A stretch of DNA of 64,000 bases from Paenibacillus ginsengihumi DSM 21568 (GTDB taxonomy: Bacteria > Bacillota > Bacilli > Paenibacillales > NBRC-103111). The position numbers and the translations under genes are program-made. The DNA lies in the NCBI RefSeq assembly GCF_000380965.1, contig NZ_KB905550.1:62001-126000 (forward strand), read 5' to 3'. Below the pieces are notes generated by a model that saw only the letters and a list, made by a program, of their open reading frames with translations, was not told where the DNA came from and did not search any database. Shown here in pieces: positions 27,360 through 36,879 of this stretch; the stretch's first letter is position 1, and every line of letters begins with the position of its first letter.

Positions 27360-28322
27360 GTGGATTTCAGTATAGTCATGCTGACGCTAGGGGTCGCGTT
27401 TCTGCTGTCGGTCATTATGGGACCGCTGGCGATACCCCTGCTGCGCAGGCTCAAATTCGGCCAGCAGGTCCGCACCGACGGACCGCAGGGTCATCTGAAG
27501 AAGGCGGGGACGCCGACGATGGGCGGCACGATCATCATGCTAGCGCTGGCGCTGGCCGTGCTCCGCTTCGGCGAGAAAAACATGGAGACCGCCCTGCTGC
27601 TGGTCGCCTCGCTCGGCTACGGCTTCGTCGGTTTTCTCGACGATTACATCAAAATCTTGTTCAAGCGCTCGCTTGGCCTGACCGCCAAACAGAAGCTGCT
27701 CGGCCAGCTGATCGTATCGGCTATCGTCTGCGTGATGCTCGTCATGAGCGAGCACAGCACGTCGCTGCACATTCCGTATTTTGACATCGATTTTAATCTG
27801 GGGTGGCTCTACTTCCCGTTCGTCGTCTTCCTGATGCTCGGCACCTCGAACGCCGTCAACTTCACCGACGGGCTGGACGGACTGCTCGCAGGCACGAGCG
27901 CGATCGCCTTCGGAGCGTATGCCGTGATCGCCTTGAACAACACGCAGCCGAACATCGCCATCTTTTCGGCCGCCATGGTCGGCGCCGTGCTCGGTTTTCT
28001 CGTCTTCAACGCGCATCCGGCCAAGGTGTTCATGGGGGATACCGGATCGCTCGGCATCGGCGGCGGGCTGGCGGCGGTGGCGATCTTGACCAAGGCGGAA
28101 ATTTTGCTGGCCATCATCGGCGGCGTCTTCGTCGTCGAAGTGCTGTCGGTCATCATCCAGGTAACATCCTTTAAAACCCGCGGCAAGCGCGTGTTCAAAA
28201 TGAGTCCGATTCACCATCACTTCGAACTGTCCGGATGGTCCGAGTGGCGGGTCGTCATCTCGTTCTGGACGGCCGGGCTTGTTCTGGCGGGACTCGGACT
28301 ATATATTAACGAGGTGTTGTAG
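27360..28322 (+). CDS. mraY: Phospho-MurNAc-pentapeptide translocase MraY
   Basis: Polytopic membrane enzyme that transfers phospho-MurNAc-pentapeptide to undecaprenyl phosphate, giving lipid I; 320 aa with about ten helices. Motifs: [28 protein letters not shown], the [12 protein letters not shown] loop and [12 protein letters not shown] start at 27360. The next gene, murD, starts 2 bp after its stop. Confidence 0.95.
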   Translation: MDFSIVMLTLGVAFLLSVIMGPLAIPLLRRLKFGQQVRTDGPQGHLKKAGTPTMGGTIIMLALALAVLRFGEKNMETALLLVASLGYGFVGFLDDYIKILFKRSLGLTAKQKLLGQLIVSAIVCVMLVMSEHSTSLHIPYFDIDFNLGWLYFPFVVFLMLGTSNAVNFTDGLDGLLAGTSAIAFGAYAVIALNNTQPNIAIFSAAMVGAVLGFLVFNAHPAKVFMGDTGSLGIGGGLAAVAILTKAEILLAIIGGVFVVEVLSVIIQVTSFKTRGKRVFKMSPIHHHFELSGWSEWRVVISFWTAGLVLAGLGLYINEVL

Positions 28323-28324
28323 CC

Positions 28325-29740
28325 ATGAAACATCCTTCCGCTTACCGCGGGCTGCCGGTCGTCGTCCTGGGGCTGGCCCGCAGCGGCGTTGCCGTCGCCA
28401 AGCTGTTCCACGAGCATGGCGCCATCGTCACCGTGAACGACAGGAAGCCCCGCTCCTCGTGCCCTGAAGCTGACGAGCTGGAAGCCCTGGGGATATCGGT
28501 CGTTTGCGGCGGGCATCCCGCCGGACTCATTCACGAAGGAGTCGCCCTGGTCGTCAAAAATCCGGGCATTCCGTATTCCATCGATCCGGTCGAACGCGCC
28601 CGCGTGCTCGGCATCGAGACGGTCACCGAAGTCGAGGTGGCCTATCACATATGCCGGGCGCCGATGATCGGCATCACCGGCTCGAACGGCAAGACGACGA
28701 CGACGACGCTGACGGCCCGCATGCTGGAGGAGGCCGGCCTTATGCCGATCGTCGCCGGCAACATCGGGCGCGCCTTGACCGAAGCGGCGCTTTCGGCAGG
28801 CGAGGACAACCGCATGGTCGTGGAGCTCAGCAGCTTTCAGCTAAAAGGGACGCGCGATTTTCGCCCGACGATCGCGTGTCTTTTGAACGTTTACGAGACG
28901 CATCTCGATTATCACGGCACGATGGACGATTACGTCGCCTCCAAGCTGAAGCTGTTCGCCAACCAGTCGGAAAGCGATACGGCCGTCTTAAACTGGGACG
29001 ATCCCGTCTGCCGCAAGGCCAAGCAGCAGATCAGCGCGTCTGTCGTCCCCTTCTCCATCCGCGAGGAGCTCGATTTTGGCGTCTTCACCAGCCCGCCGCT
29101 GGCCGGCGGAAGCGGGAAGGGCAGCCGGATCGTATATCGCGATCGGCAAGGGCAGCTTCACCCGATCATGGCCGCCGCCGAGATGGGCATTCCCGGCAGC
29201 TTTAATGTCGAGAACGCGCTGGCCGCGGCGGCGATGGCGCTTGCCAGCGGCGTGCCGGCCGAGGTCATCGCCAAGGTGCTGAAGCAATTCCGCGGCGTCG
29301 AGCACCGCCTGGAATACGTCCGGACCGTGGGCGGCGTCGAATTCTATAACAATTCCAAGGCGACGAATCCGGCGGCCACGATCAAGTCGATCGAGGCGTT
29401 CACGCAAAGCGTCGTGCTGATCGCCGGCGGTCTGGACCGGGGAATGGACTATATGGAGCTGCTGCCGGCGTTTCAGCGGCAGGTCAAGGGCCTTGTCGTC
29501 ATTGGCGAGACCCGCGACAAGATTCGCAAGGTCGCCGGCCTCGCAGGGTTGACGAACGTCAAAACGGTCGATACTGGAGAGCAAGTGCAGGACACCGTCG
29601 CGGAGGCGGTCCGGGCAGCCTACGCCATGGCTGCTCCGGGAGACGTCGTGCTGCTGTCTCCGGCGTGCGCAAGCTGGGATATGTTTCCGTCCTACGAGGA
29701 AAGGGGAAGCATGTTTAAGCAGTCCGTGCATAACCTGTAA
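28325..29740 (+). CDS. murD: UDP-MurNAc-L-Ala:D-Glu ligase MurD
   Basis: Cytoplasmic ligase adding D-glutamate, 471 aa. N-terminal UDP-binding Rossmann segment (VVVLGLARSGVAVAKLF), ATP loop [13 protein letters not shown] near residue 117, and the C-terminal NNSKATNPAAT and LSPACASWDMF motifs. Tightly packed between mraY and spoVE. Confidence 0.95.
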   Translation: MKHPSAYRGLPVVVLGLARSGVAVAKLFHEHGAIVTVNDRKPRSSCPEADELEALGISVVCGGHPAGLIHEGVALVVKNPGIPYSIDPVERARVLGIETVTEVEVAYHICRAPMIGITGSNGKTTTTTLTARMLEEAGLMPIVAGNIGRALTEAALSAGEDNRMVVELSSFQLKGTRDFRPTIACLLNVYETHLDYHGTMDDYVASKLKLFANQSESDTAVLNWDDPVCRKAKQQISASVVPFSIREELDFGVFTSPPLAGGSGKGSRIVYRDRQGQLHPIMAAAEMGIPGSFNVENALAAAAMALASGVPAEVIAKVLKQFRGVEHRLEYVRTVGGVEFYNNSKATNPAATIKSIEAFTQSVVLIAGGLDRGMDYMELLPAFQRQVKGLVVIGETRDKIRKVAGLAGLTNVKTVDTGEQVQDTVAEAVRAAYAMAAPGDVVLLSPACASWDMFPSYEERGSMFKQSVHNL

Positions 29741-29788
29741 CAAGGGGGGACCAAGCCCTCCCTAATTTTAGGTTAGAGGTGTGGCTTA

Positions 29789-30886
29789 ATGGTCAAAGCA
29801 CGGTCGGCTCCGGATGTGATCATGCTTGCGGCGACGCTGCTATTGCTCGCCATCGGCGTGGTGATGGTCTACAGCGCAAGCGCAGTGCTCGCCTTCCGGG
29901 AATTCGGCGACGCCTTCTATTACTTGAAGCGGCAGGCGCTGTTTGCCGCGCTCGGCATCGTCGCCATGATCTTTACGATGAACGCGGATTACTGGGTGTG
30001 GAAAAAATACGCGAGGCCCCTGCTGATCGTCTGCTTCGTCCTGCTGGCCGCGGTGCTCGTTCCGGGGATCGGCGTCGTGCGGGGCGGCGCGCGCAGCTGG
30101 CTGGGGATCGGCTCGTTCGGCATACAGCCGTCGGAATTTATGAAAATGGGCATGATCATTTTCCTGTCCGCCTGGCTGTCCCAGGAGCGGCATCCGATCA
30201 CGCATTTTACCCGCGGGCTGCTGCCGCCGCTCGCTCTGGTCGGGGCCGCCTTCGGCCTCATTATGCTGCAGCCGGACCTCGGCACCGGCGCCGTGCTGGT
30301 CGGCGCCTCGCTGCTGATCATCTATACGGCAGGCGCCCGATTGCTGCATCTGGCCGCGCTCGGACTGGTCGGGGTGGCCGGCCTCATCGGCCTGATCATT
30401 GCCGCCCCTTACCGGCTGAAGCGGATTACGGCATTTCTCGACCCGTGGCAGGACCCGCTCGGCGCCGGCTATCAGGCGATTCAATCGCTGTATGCGATCG
30501 GCCCCGGCGGGCTCGTCGGCCTCGGCCTCGGCATGAGCAGGCAAAAGTACAGCTACCTGCCGGAGCCGCAAACGGACTTTATTTACTCTATTATTGCGGA
30601 AGAGCTCGGCTTTATCGGAGGATCGTTCGTGCTCGTGCTGTTCATGCTGCTGATATGGCGCGGCATGCGCACGGCGATTACCGCTCCGGACAAGTTCGGC
30701 AGTCTGCTCGCCGCCGGCATCGTCGGCATGATTGCCGTTCAGGTCATCATTAATATCGGAGTCGTCATCGGCATGTTTCCCGTCACCGGGATCACGCTGC
30801 CGCTCATCAGCGCGGGAGGCTCCTCGCTGACCTTGATGCTGACCTCGATCGGGGTGCTGCTCAACATTTCGCGCTATTCGAGGTGA
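29789..30886 (+). CDS. spoVE: SpoVE/FtsW-family glycosyltransferase (SEDS)
   Basis: SEDS peptidoglycan polymerase of 365 aa with about ten membrane helices. Motifs: VYSASA, the GGARSWLGIGSFGIQPSEFMK family segment, QPDLGTG and the C-terminal LPLISAGGSS. Position between murD and murG matches B. subtilis spoVE, which acts with SpoVD in cortex synthesis. Without a second SEDS gene in the window, a vegetative FtsW role cannot be excluded. GAGGTG lies before the ATG. Confidence 0.88.
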   Translation: MVKARSAPDVIMLAATLLLLAIGVVMVYSASAVLAFREFGDAFYYLKRQALFAALGIVAMIFTMNADYWVWKKYARPLLIVCFVLLAAVLVPGIGVVRGGARSWLGIGSFGIQPSEFMKMGMIIFLSAWLSQERHPITHFTRGLLPPLALVGAAFGLIMLQPDLGTGAVLVGASLLIIYTAGARLLHLAALGLVGVAGLIGLIIAAPYRLKRITAFLDPWQDPLGAGYQAIQSLYAIGPGGLVGLGLGMSRQKYSYLPEPQTDFIYSIIAEELGFIGGSFVLVLFMLLIWRGMRTAITAPDKFGSLLAAGIVGMIAVQVIINIGVVIGMFPVTGITLPLISAGGSSLTLMLTSIGVLLNISRYSR

Positions 30887-30896
30887 CGAAAGCTTC

Positions 30897-31961
30897 ATGA
30901 AAAAAATCGTATTCACCGGCGGCGGTTCCGCCGGGCACGTGACGCCCAATTTGGCGCTCATCGCCCGGCTGAAGCCGCTCGGCTGGCAGATTGACTATAT
31001 CGGTTCGCAGGGAGGCATCGAGCGCGATATTATCGGGCGCGAGGCCATCCCGTACCATCCGATCGCCTCCGGCAAGCTGCGCCGCTATTTCGATCTCCGC
31101 AACGCGAAAGACCCGTTCAATGTGCTTAAAGGGACGCTTCAGGCGTACAGGCTGCTCAGGCGTCTTCGTCCGCACATCGTTTTCTCCAAGGGCGGCTTCG
31201 TCTCCGTCCCCGTCATCGTTGCGAGCCGCCTGTGCGGCATCCCCGTCATCGCCCACGAATCGGATTTTACGCCAGGCCTCGCCAACAAAATATCGATGCC
31301 GTTCGTCTCCAGGCTGTGCGTCACGTTCCCCGAAACGCTTGAGGGCGCAGGGGATAAGGCGCAGTGTACCGGCCTGCCGATTCGCGAGCATATTTACCGG
31401 GGGAAGGCGATTCAAGGCCGGTCGCTGTGCGATTTTCACTCGCAAAAGCCGGTGCTGCTCGTCATGGGGGGCAGTCTGGGCGCCCAGAAGATCAATCAGG
31501 CGATCCGGGGCGCGCTGGAGCCGCTGCTGGAACGGTTTCAGATCGCCCATATTTGCGGCAAGGGCATGGTCGACGAAACGAAGACCGGCATTCGCGGTTA
31601 CCGTCAGTTCGAATATGTAAGCGAGGAGCTGCCGGATCTTCTCGCCAGCGCCGATCTGGTCGTCTCCCGCGCGGGTTCAACCTCGATCTTCGAATTTTTG
31701 GCATTGCGCAAGCCGATGCTGCTTATTCCGCTTTCCAGACAGGCGAGCCGCGGCGATCAAATCTGGAACGCCGCCTCGTTCGAGAAGCAGGGCTTCTGCC
31801 ATGTGCTGCAGGAGGAGGAGCTTACGCCGGAGAGTCTCGTCCGGGAAGCGGAGCGGGCATACCGCAGCCGCGAGGCGATGGCCGAGCGAATGGCCGCCGC
31901 TCCGTACCGCGACGGCACGGACGCGATCATCGAGCTCATCGAGCAATTCCGCCTGCGCTGA
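30897..31961 (+). CDS. murG: UDP-GlcNAc:lipid I GlcNAc transferase MurG
   Basis: Peripheral membrane GT-B enzyme making lipid II, 354 aa. N-terminal FTGGGSAGHVTPNLAL, then HESDFTPGLANK, GGSLGAQKIN, and the donor-site SRAGSTSIFEFLALRKPMLLIP near residue 260. It starts 11 bp after spoVE. A 213-bp gap follows before murB. Confidence 0.95.
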   Translation: MKKIVFTGGGSAGHVTPNLALIARLKPLGWQIDYIGSQGGIERDIIGREAIPYHPIASGKLRRYFDLRNAKDPFNVLKGTLQAYRLLRRLRPHIVFSKGGFVSVPVIVASRLCGIPVIAHESDFTPGLANKISMPFVSRLCVTFPETLEGAGDKAQCTGLPIREHIYRGKAIQGRSLCDFHSQKPVLLVMGGSLGAQKINQAIRGALEPLLERFQIAHICGKGMVDETKTGIRGYRQFEYVSEELPDLLASADLVVSRAGSTSIFEFLALRKPMLLIPLSRQASRGDQIWNAASFEKQGFCHVLQEEELTPESLVREAERAYRSREAMAERMAAAPYRDGTDAIIELIEQFRLR

Positions 31962-32174
31962 AGCCCGGCGAAAAAGACATGGGCGATTGTCACACTCTAT
32001 CCGATTGGACCATAAACTACACTATAACCGTGACAGAGAGACTTGGAGCCGGCAAGCCGTGCCGCCGTCCGGAAGCGGCATTTCCGGGCAGGAGGCTGCA
32101 CCTGGCAGCCCCCGTGCGCACGGCCGGCCCGCGCCGGAAGAGGCGCCCAGTCGTTCTGTGTAAGGAGGTTTCCC
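31962..32174 (+). promoter_or_regulatory. murG-murB gap with possible promoter
   Basis: TTGTCA at 31987-31992 with CATAAA about 18 bp downstream could be a sigma-A promoter, and a ribosome site TAAGGAGG lies at 32161-32168. I see no gene here; the open frame through the gap lacks a ribosome site. Confidence 0.3.
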
Positions 32175-33080
32175 ATGCAACAGGTCATTGCCGAGCTGTC
32201 AAGCGGCGAATACGGCGAACCGAAAATCCAGGAACCGCTCGCTCCCTATACGACATGGAAGATCGGCGGTCCCGCCGACCTGCTCCTGATTCCACGCAGC
32301 AAGGAGGAGCTCGCAGCGGCTGTCAAGCTGCTGAACCGGCACGGAACGCCCTGGATGATGCTCGGAAAGGGCTCCAACACTTTGATCTCCGACAAAGGGG
32401 TGCGCGGCGTCGTCATCAAGCTCGGCGACGGTCTCGATTATGCGCGCTTCGAGGGAGACACCGTGACGGCGGGCGGCGCCTATTCGTTCATCAAGCTGTC
32501 CGTCTTGGCCGGCAAGGCGGGTCTGACCGGTCTGGAGTTCGCTGCAGGCATTCCGGGAACGGTGGGAGGCGCTGTTTACATGAACGCCGGGGCTCACGGG
32601 TCCGACGTGTCGCGTATTTTACAGAGGGCTGAAGTGCTGCTGCCGACAGGAGAGTTGGCTGTGCTGCAGAAGGACGATATGGCTTATGCCTACAGACATT
32701 CGATCCTTCAGACGAGGCCCGGCATCGTCACCGAAGCGGTATTCAAGCTGGAGCACGGCGACCGCAATGAAATCGCCGCCGCCCTGGCTGCGTACAAGGA
32801 CCGGCGGCGGCGGACGCAGCCCCTGCAGCAGGCGTGCGCAGGGAGCGTGTTCCGCAATCCGGAAGGCCATTATGCCGCAAAGCTGATCGAAGAAGCCGGC
32901 CTCAAAGGCTTGAGGGTCGGCGGTGCCGAGGTTTCGCCGCTGCATGCCAATTTCATCGTCAACACCGGGCAGGCAACAGCCCAGGATGTGCTTTCCCTCA
33001 TTGAGCAGATTCGCCGCACGGTAGAGCAAAAATACGGCGTGAAGCTCATTCCTGAAGTATTGGTGGTGGGGGAGCGGTAA
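32175..33080 (+). CDS. murB: UDP-N-acetylenolpyruvoylglucosamine reductase MurB
   Basis: FAD flavoenzyme reducing the MurA product to UDP-MurNAc with NADPH, 301 aa. Motifs: TTWKIGGPADL, the FAD-binding LGKGSNTLISD and GIPGTVGGAVYMNAGAHG, and catalytic AGSVFRNPEG. The start at 32175 is fixed by TAAGGAGG seven bases upstream; the longer upstream frame has no comparable site. Confidence 0.95.
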   Translation: MQQVIAELSSGEYGEPKIQEPLAPYTTWKIGGPADLLLIPRSKEELAAAVKLLNRHGTPWMMLGKGSNTLISDKGVRGVVIKLGDGLDYARFEGDTVTAGGAYSFIKLSVLAGKAGLTGLEFAAGIPGTVGGAVYMNAGAHGSDVSRILQRAEVLLPTGELAVLQKDDMAYAYRHSILQTRPGIVTEAVFKLEHGDRNEIAAALAAYKDRRRRTQPLQQACAGSVFRNPEGHYAAKLIEEAGLKGLRVGGAEVSPLHANFIVNTGQATAQDVLSLIEQIRRTVEQKYGVKLIPEVLVVGER

Positions 33081-33095
33081 ATCGGAGGTGGGACT

Positions 33096-34364
33096 TTGGA
33101 AAAGCTGGTTATCGAAGGCGGCAAACCTCTGTCGGGTGCGGTCCGCATTCACGGGGCCAAAAATGCGGCGCTGCCCATTCTGGCCGCTTGCATTATGGCG
33201 GAAGGGGAAATCACGATCGAGAACGTTCCCGATTTGTCGGATATCGATGTGATGCTGGACATTCTTAAGGCATTGGGCTGCCGAACGGAGCGCAGGGGCG
33301 AGCAAATTATCGTCGATGCGCTCAAGGTATGCGAGCATCATATCCCGGAGCATCTCATGAGTCAGATGAGATCCTCCATCTTCCTGATGGGACCGCTGCT
33401 TGCCAGACTTGGCCGGGTAGAGCTGTACCAGCCGGGCGGCTGCGCCATCGGCGAAAGAAAGATCGATCTTCACCTGCGCGGGTTGGCAGCGCTCGGCGCC
33501 GTGATCGAAGAAAGCGGCAGCAAAATCGTTTGCACGGCGGAAGAACTTACCGGCGCCGAAATCGCCCTCGATTATCCGAGCGTCGGAGCGACGGAGAACA
33601 TTATGATGGCCGCGGTCATGGCCAAGGGCCGAACGATTATCGCCGGCGCGGCGCGCGAGCCGGAAATTCAGGACCTGCAGCATTTCCTCAACCGCATGGG
33701 GGCGCGCATCATCGGCGCGGGTACGGATACGATAACGATCGATGGCGTTCCCGAGCTGATGCCTTGTTCTTACCGCATTATTCCCGACCGCATTGTGGCA
33801 GGAACGCTGATGATCGCCGCAGCGGCCACAAAAGGCAACATCACGCTGGAGAACGTCTGCCCGGCGCATCTGACGTCGGCGATCCATGTGCTGAAGCGGG
33901 CAGGTGTTCAAATCGCGATCGACGATGATATAATGAATATAAGCAGTCACGCCAGGCCCAAGCCGGTGGAGCGCATCGTTACCGCCCCGCACCCGTCCTT
34001 CCCGACCGATCTTCAATCGCAGATCATGGTGCTGTTGTCTCTTGCCGACGGAGTCAGCATCATCAAGGAAACGGTATTCGAAGGAAGATTCAAGCATGTG
34101 GACGAACTGACGCGGATGGGAGCGGATATCCGGATCGATCTCAGCTCCGCGTTCATCCGGGGCGTGCCGAGATTGTACGGCGCGACGGTGGAAGCGACGG
34201 ACCTTCGGGCCGGCGCCGCGCTGGTCATCGCCGGCCTTGCCGCCCAAGGCACGACCGTTGTCGAGCAGGTTCATCATATCGACAGGGGATACGCCCGGAT
34301 CGAGCAGATGCTGAGACATCTCGGAGCGAATATCGTCAGGACGTCTCCGGTCACTACCGAATAA
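33096..34364 (+). CDS. murA: UDP-GlcNAc 1-carboxyvinyltransferase MurA
   Basis: First committed step of peptidoglycan synthesis, transferring enolpyruvate from PEP; 422 aa. Substrate motif GAKNAALPILAA near the N-terminus, and Cys116 in PGGCAIGERKIDLH, the loop Cys attacked by fosfomycin in this family. TTG start with GGAGGTGGG upstream. B. subtilis keeps murAA elsewhere, so its place between murB and divIB is a Paenibacillaceae-like feature. Confidence 0.95.
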   Translation: MEKLVIEGGKPLSGAVRIHGAKNAALPILAACIMAEGEITIENVPDLSDIDVMLDILKALGCRTERRGEQIIVDALKVCEHHIPEHLMSQMRSSIFLMGPLLARLGRVELYQPGGCAIGERKIDLHLRGLAALGAVIEESGSKIVCTAEELTGAEIALDYPSVGATENIMMAAVMAKGRTIIAGAAREPEIQDLQHFLNRMGARIIGAGTDTITIDGVPELMPCSYRIIPDRIVAGTLMIAAAATKGNITLENVCPAHLTSAIHVLKRAGVQIAIDDDIMNISSHARPKPVERIVTAPHPSFPTDLQSQIMVLLSLADGVSIIKETVFEGRFKHVDELTRMGADIRIDLSSAFIRGVPRLYGATVEATDLRAGAALVIAGLAAQGTTVVEQVHHIDRGYARIEQMLRHLGANIVRTSPVTTE

Positions 34365-34411
34365 TCGCGTGTTCGTGCTCTTATTTCATCCATATGACTA
34401 TCGCCGCTGAA

Positions 34412-34444
34412 ATATCCCTTTCCGAATATAGGAGAAAGGGATAT
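34412..34444 (+). terminator. Hairpin between murA and divIB
   Basis: ATATCCCTTTC at 34412-34422 pairs with GAAAGGGATAT at 34434-34444 (11 bp, 11-nt loop). There is no T-run, so partial termination or mRNA processing is as likely as a true terminator. Confidence 0.5.
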
Positions 34445-34475
34445 CCGGCGGTTTACATATTTGAGGAGGGTATTC

Positions 34476-35408
34476 ATGTCGGCAGAAGACAGACTTCCCG
34501 TGATTCAGAAGCCGAAAGCGAGAACCGGCAGCAGCAAGAAGCTGCTTCTGTTTCTGTTTATCTTTTTCGTTACGCTGCTTCTCGTGCTGTTCTTTCAATC
34601 CAGCCTAAACGAAGTGACCGAGGTCGAGATTGTAGGCCAGGAGCTCGTCTCCGCGGAAGAGATCGGACAAGCCTCCGGCGTGAAGCTCGGCGATCATTTC
34701 TTCTCCGTCCCTTCCGGCCAGATCGAGCAGGGCGTCGAGCAGCTGCCGATGATCGAGTCGGCCGAGGTCAGCAAGCATTTTCCCGGGAAGATTCGCATCG
34801 AGGTCAAGGAATATCCGAAGGTCGCTTACCAGATGGGCGAAAGCGGCGGGCTCGAGGCGCTTCTGGCCGATGGCAGCGCCATACCGGTGACCGCCCGGAC
34901 GGGCGTGGCGCTGGACATGCCGCTGCTTACCGGCTGGGCGGATAACGACCCGCTGAAGCTTGAGCTGTGCCGGACGATGGCCGACATTCCGGCGGACCTG
35001 TTCAGCGACGTGTCGGAAATTTTGCCTTTTCCCAGCTCATCCTATCCCGATAAAATCAAAATGTATACGCGTTCCCAATATGAAGTGCATACGCTGATTT
35101 CCTATTTGCCCGAGAAGATGAAAGCATTGAACTCCTATATCGCCACATTGAAGGAAGACAACAAGATCGGAGGGATATTGACGCTGCTTGAGGCGGACTC
35201 TCACGGGCCTTACGATCCGCAGGCCGGCAGGAAGACGCGGCAGGAGACGGACAGCCTGCAGGAAGACGTGAGGAGCGGGCAGGAGGATGCGAAGGGTCAG
35301 CAGGGCGATCCGAAGGGTCGGCAGGACGCCCGGCAGGACGGCCAGGAAGATCCGAAGAACGGACTGGAAGGGGATTCCGCCCGCGAAAAGGAAGTACCAG
35401 GAAATTGA
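34476..35408 (+). CDS. divIB: Cell division protein DivIB/FtsQ
   Basis: Divisome membrane protein of 310 aa: cytoplasmic tail, one membrane helix (LLLFLFIFFVTLLLVLFF), POTRA domain starting at VTEVEIVGQELVSAEEI, a beta domain, then a hydrophilic tail of about 60 residues made of repeating QED, GQQGDPKGRQD and QEDPK words. It stabilises the FtsL-DivIC pair. GAGGAGGG at 34463-34470 fixes the start. The final TGA overlaps a putative downstream promoter. Confidence 0.92.
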   Translation: MSAEDRLPVIQKPKARTGSSKKLLLFLFIFFVTLLLVLFFQSSLNEVTEVEIVGQELVSAEEIGQASGVKLGDHFFSVPSGQIEQGVEQLPMIESAEVSKHFPGKIRIEVKEYPKVAYQMGESGGLEALLADGSAIPVTARTGVALDMPLLTGWADNDPLKLELCRTMADIPADLFSDVSEILPFPSSSYPDKIKMYTRSQYEVHTLISYLPEKMKALNSYIATLKEDNKIGGILTLLEADSHGPYDPQAGRKTRQETDSLQEDVRSGQEDAKGQQGDPKGRQDARQDGQEDPKNGLEGDSAREKEVPGN

Positions 35409-35433
35409 CAAGCCCCCCTACTCAACCTATGAA
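35405..35433 (+). promoter_or_regulatory. Putative sigma-A promoter of ftsAZ
   Basis: TTGACA at 35405-35410 and TATGAA at 35428-35433 with a 17-bp spacer. The -35 overlaps the divIB stop. Confidence 0.5.
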
Positions 35434-35484
35434 AAGAATGATAAAATTATCATTATGGGTTAACAGAAAAAGTTTGTTAAAAAA

Positions 35485-35513
35485 AGAGGGAAATCTAAAC
35501 CCGCGTTGAATAC
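35485..35513 (+). promoter_or_regulatory. Putative sigma-H promoter of ftsAZ
   Basis: AGAGGGAAA at 35485-35493 and GTTGAATAC at 35505-35513 are 11 bp apart, near the sigma-H consensus (RNAGGAWWW, 11-12 bp, RNNGAATWW), one mismatch in the -35. In B. subtilis one ftsAZ promoter is sigma-H dependent, raising FtsZ for polar septation. Confidence 0.6.
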
Positions 35514-35576
35514 ATAACAGAAGGTTTTTTCAACCAGGCGTGTTTGGATTATTTAGCTTACAGGAGGTGCCAAGGG

Positions 35577-36833
35577 TTGAGCAGCAATGACATCATTGTT
35601 AGTTTGGACATCGGTACATCCAAAGTTCGAGCGATTATTGGGGAAGTCGTTAACGGCACCATTAATATAATTGGCGTTGGATCCGCCGACTCGCAAGGCA
35701 TTCGCAAGGGAGCCATTGTCGATATCGATCAGACCGTGCAATCGATTCGCAATGCGGTTGACCATGCAGAACGAATGGTGGGCATTCAGATTTCAGATGT
35801 GTATGTCGGCATTTCCGGCAATCATATCGCCCTGCAATCGAGTCATGGCGTCGTAGCCGTCTCGAACGAGGACCGAGAAATAGGGGACGACGATATCGAG
35901 CGCGTCATTCAGGCCGCGAAAGTCATCCCGTTGCCGCCCGAGAGGGAGATTATCGGTGTTGTGCCTAATCAATATGTCGTGGACGGAACAGACCAGATTC
36001 AAGATCCCCGCAGCATGATCGGCGTTCGTCTGGAAGTGGAAGCGACGATCGTGACCGGCGCCAAGACGGCGATTCACAATTTGCTGCGCGTCGTCGAGAA
36101 ATCGGGATTGCGCGTCGCTGGTCTCATTCTGATGTCGCTGGCCGGCGGGCACGTCGCGCTGTCGAAGGACGAGAAGGCGATGGGCACGGTGCTCGTCGAC
36201 ATCGGCGCCGGCTCGACCACGATCGCCGTCTTCAACGAGAACAACATGGTAGCCACGTCCACGCTGCCGATCGGGGGCGAATTTATAACGAACGATATTG
36301 CCTACGGGTTAAGAACCCAGGCCGATATCGCCGAGAAGATCAAGCTTAAGTTCGGCTGCGCGATCGTCGAGCATGCGGCTGCCGATCAAGTGTTCAAGGT
36401 GAACAGGATCGGCAGCAACGTGGACAAGGAATTTTCACAAATCGATCTGGCTTCGATTATCGAACCCCGCGTCCAAGAAATTTTCCATCTGATTCGTCTG
36501 GAAGTGCAGCGCCTCGGTTATTCCGACCTCGCAGGCGGCTACGTGCTGACGGGCGGAACGGTTTCCATGCCCGGCATCCTCGCCGTCGCCCAGGCCGAGC
36601 TGGCTGCATCAGTCCGCATCGCTGTGCCCGATTACATCGGAGTGCGCGACCCGTCCTTTACGAGCGGTGTGGGCATTATCCAGTACGCTTCGAAATATTT
36701 GCGCCATTCCGCCAAGCCGCCCAGCATGGTGAAGAAGTTGGTCAACAGCAGCAAGAAAGCGTCGTCTCCGTCAGCCGAACCTGAAGCGTCGATGATGGAA
36801 CGATTTAAAAACTGGCTTAAGGAATTCATTTAG
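35577..36833 (+). CDS. ftsA: Cell division protein FtsA
   Basis: Actin-fold ATPase that tethers FtsZ to the membrane, 418 aa. Motifs: [17 protein letters not shown] at the N-terminus, [14 protein letters not shown] near residue 218, the GGTVSMPGI segment, and a C-terminal amphipathic helix ([13 protein letters not shown]) that inserts in the membrane. The start is TTG 35577 with AGGAGG at 35562. Confidence 0.95.
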   Translation: MSSNDIIVSLDIGTSKVRAIIGEVVNGTINIIGVGSADSQGIRKGAIVDIDQTVQSIRNAVDHAERMVGIQISDVYVGISGNHIALQSSHGVVAVSNEDREIGDDDIERVIQAAKVIPLPPEREIIGVVPNQYVVDGTDQIQDPRSMIGVRLEVEATIVTGAKTAIHNLLRVVEKSGLRVAGLILMSLAGGHVALSKDEKAMGTVLVDIGAGSTTIAVFNENNMVATSTLPIGGEFITNDIAYGLRTQADIAEKIKLKFGCAIVEHAAADQVFKVNRIGSNVDKEFSQIDLASIIEPRVQEIFHLIRLEVQRLGYSDLAGGYVLTGGTVSMPGILAVAQAELAASVRIAVPDYIGVRDPSFTSGVGIIQYASKYLRHSAKPPSMVKKLVNSSKKASSPSAEPEASMMERFKNWLKEFI

Positions 36834-36879
36834 GGTTCGGTCCGAAGCAGGAATGCAAATTGAGGGGGAAGACGCTCAC

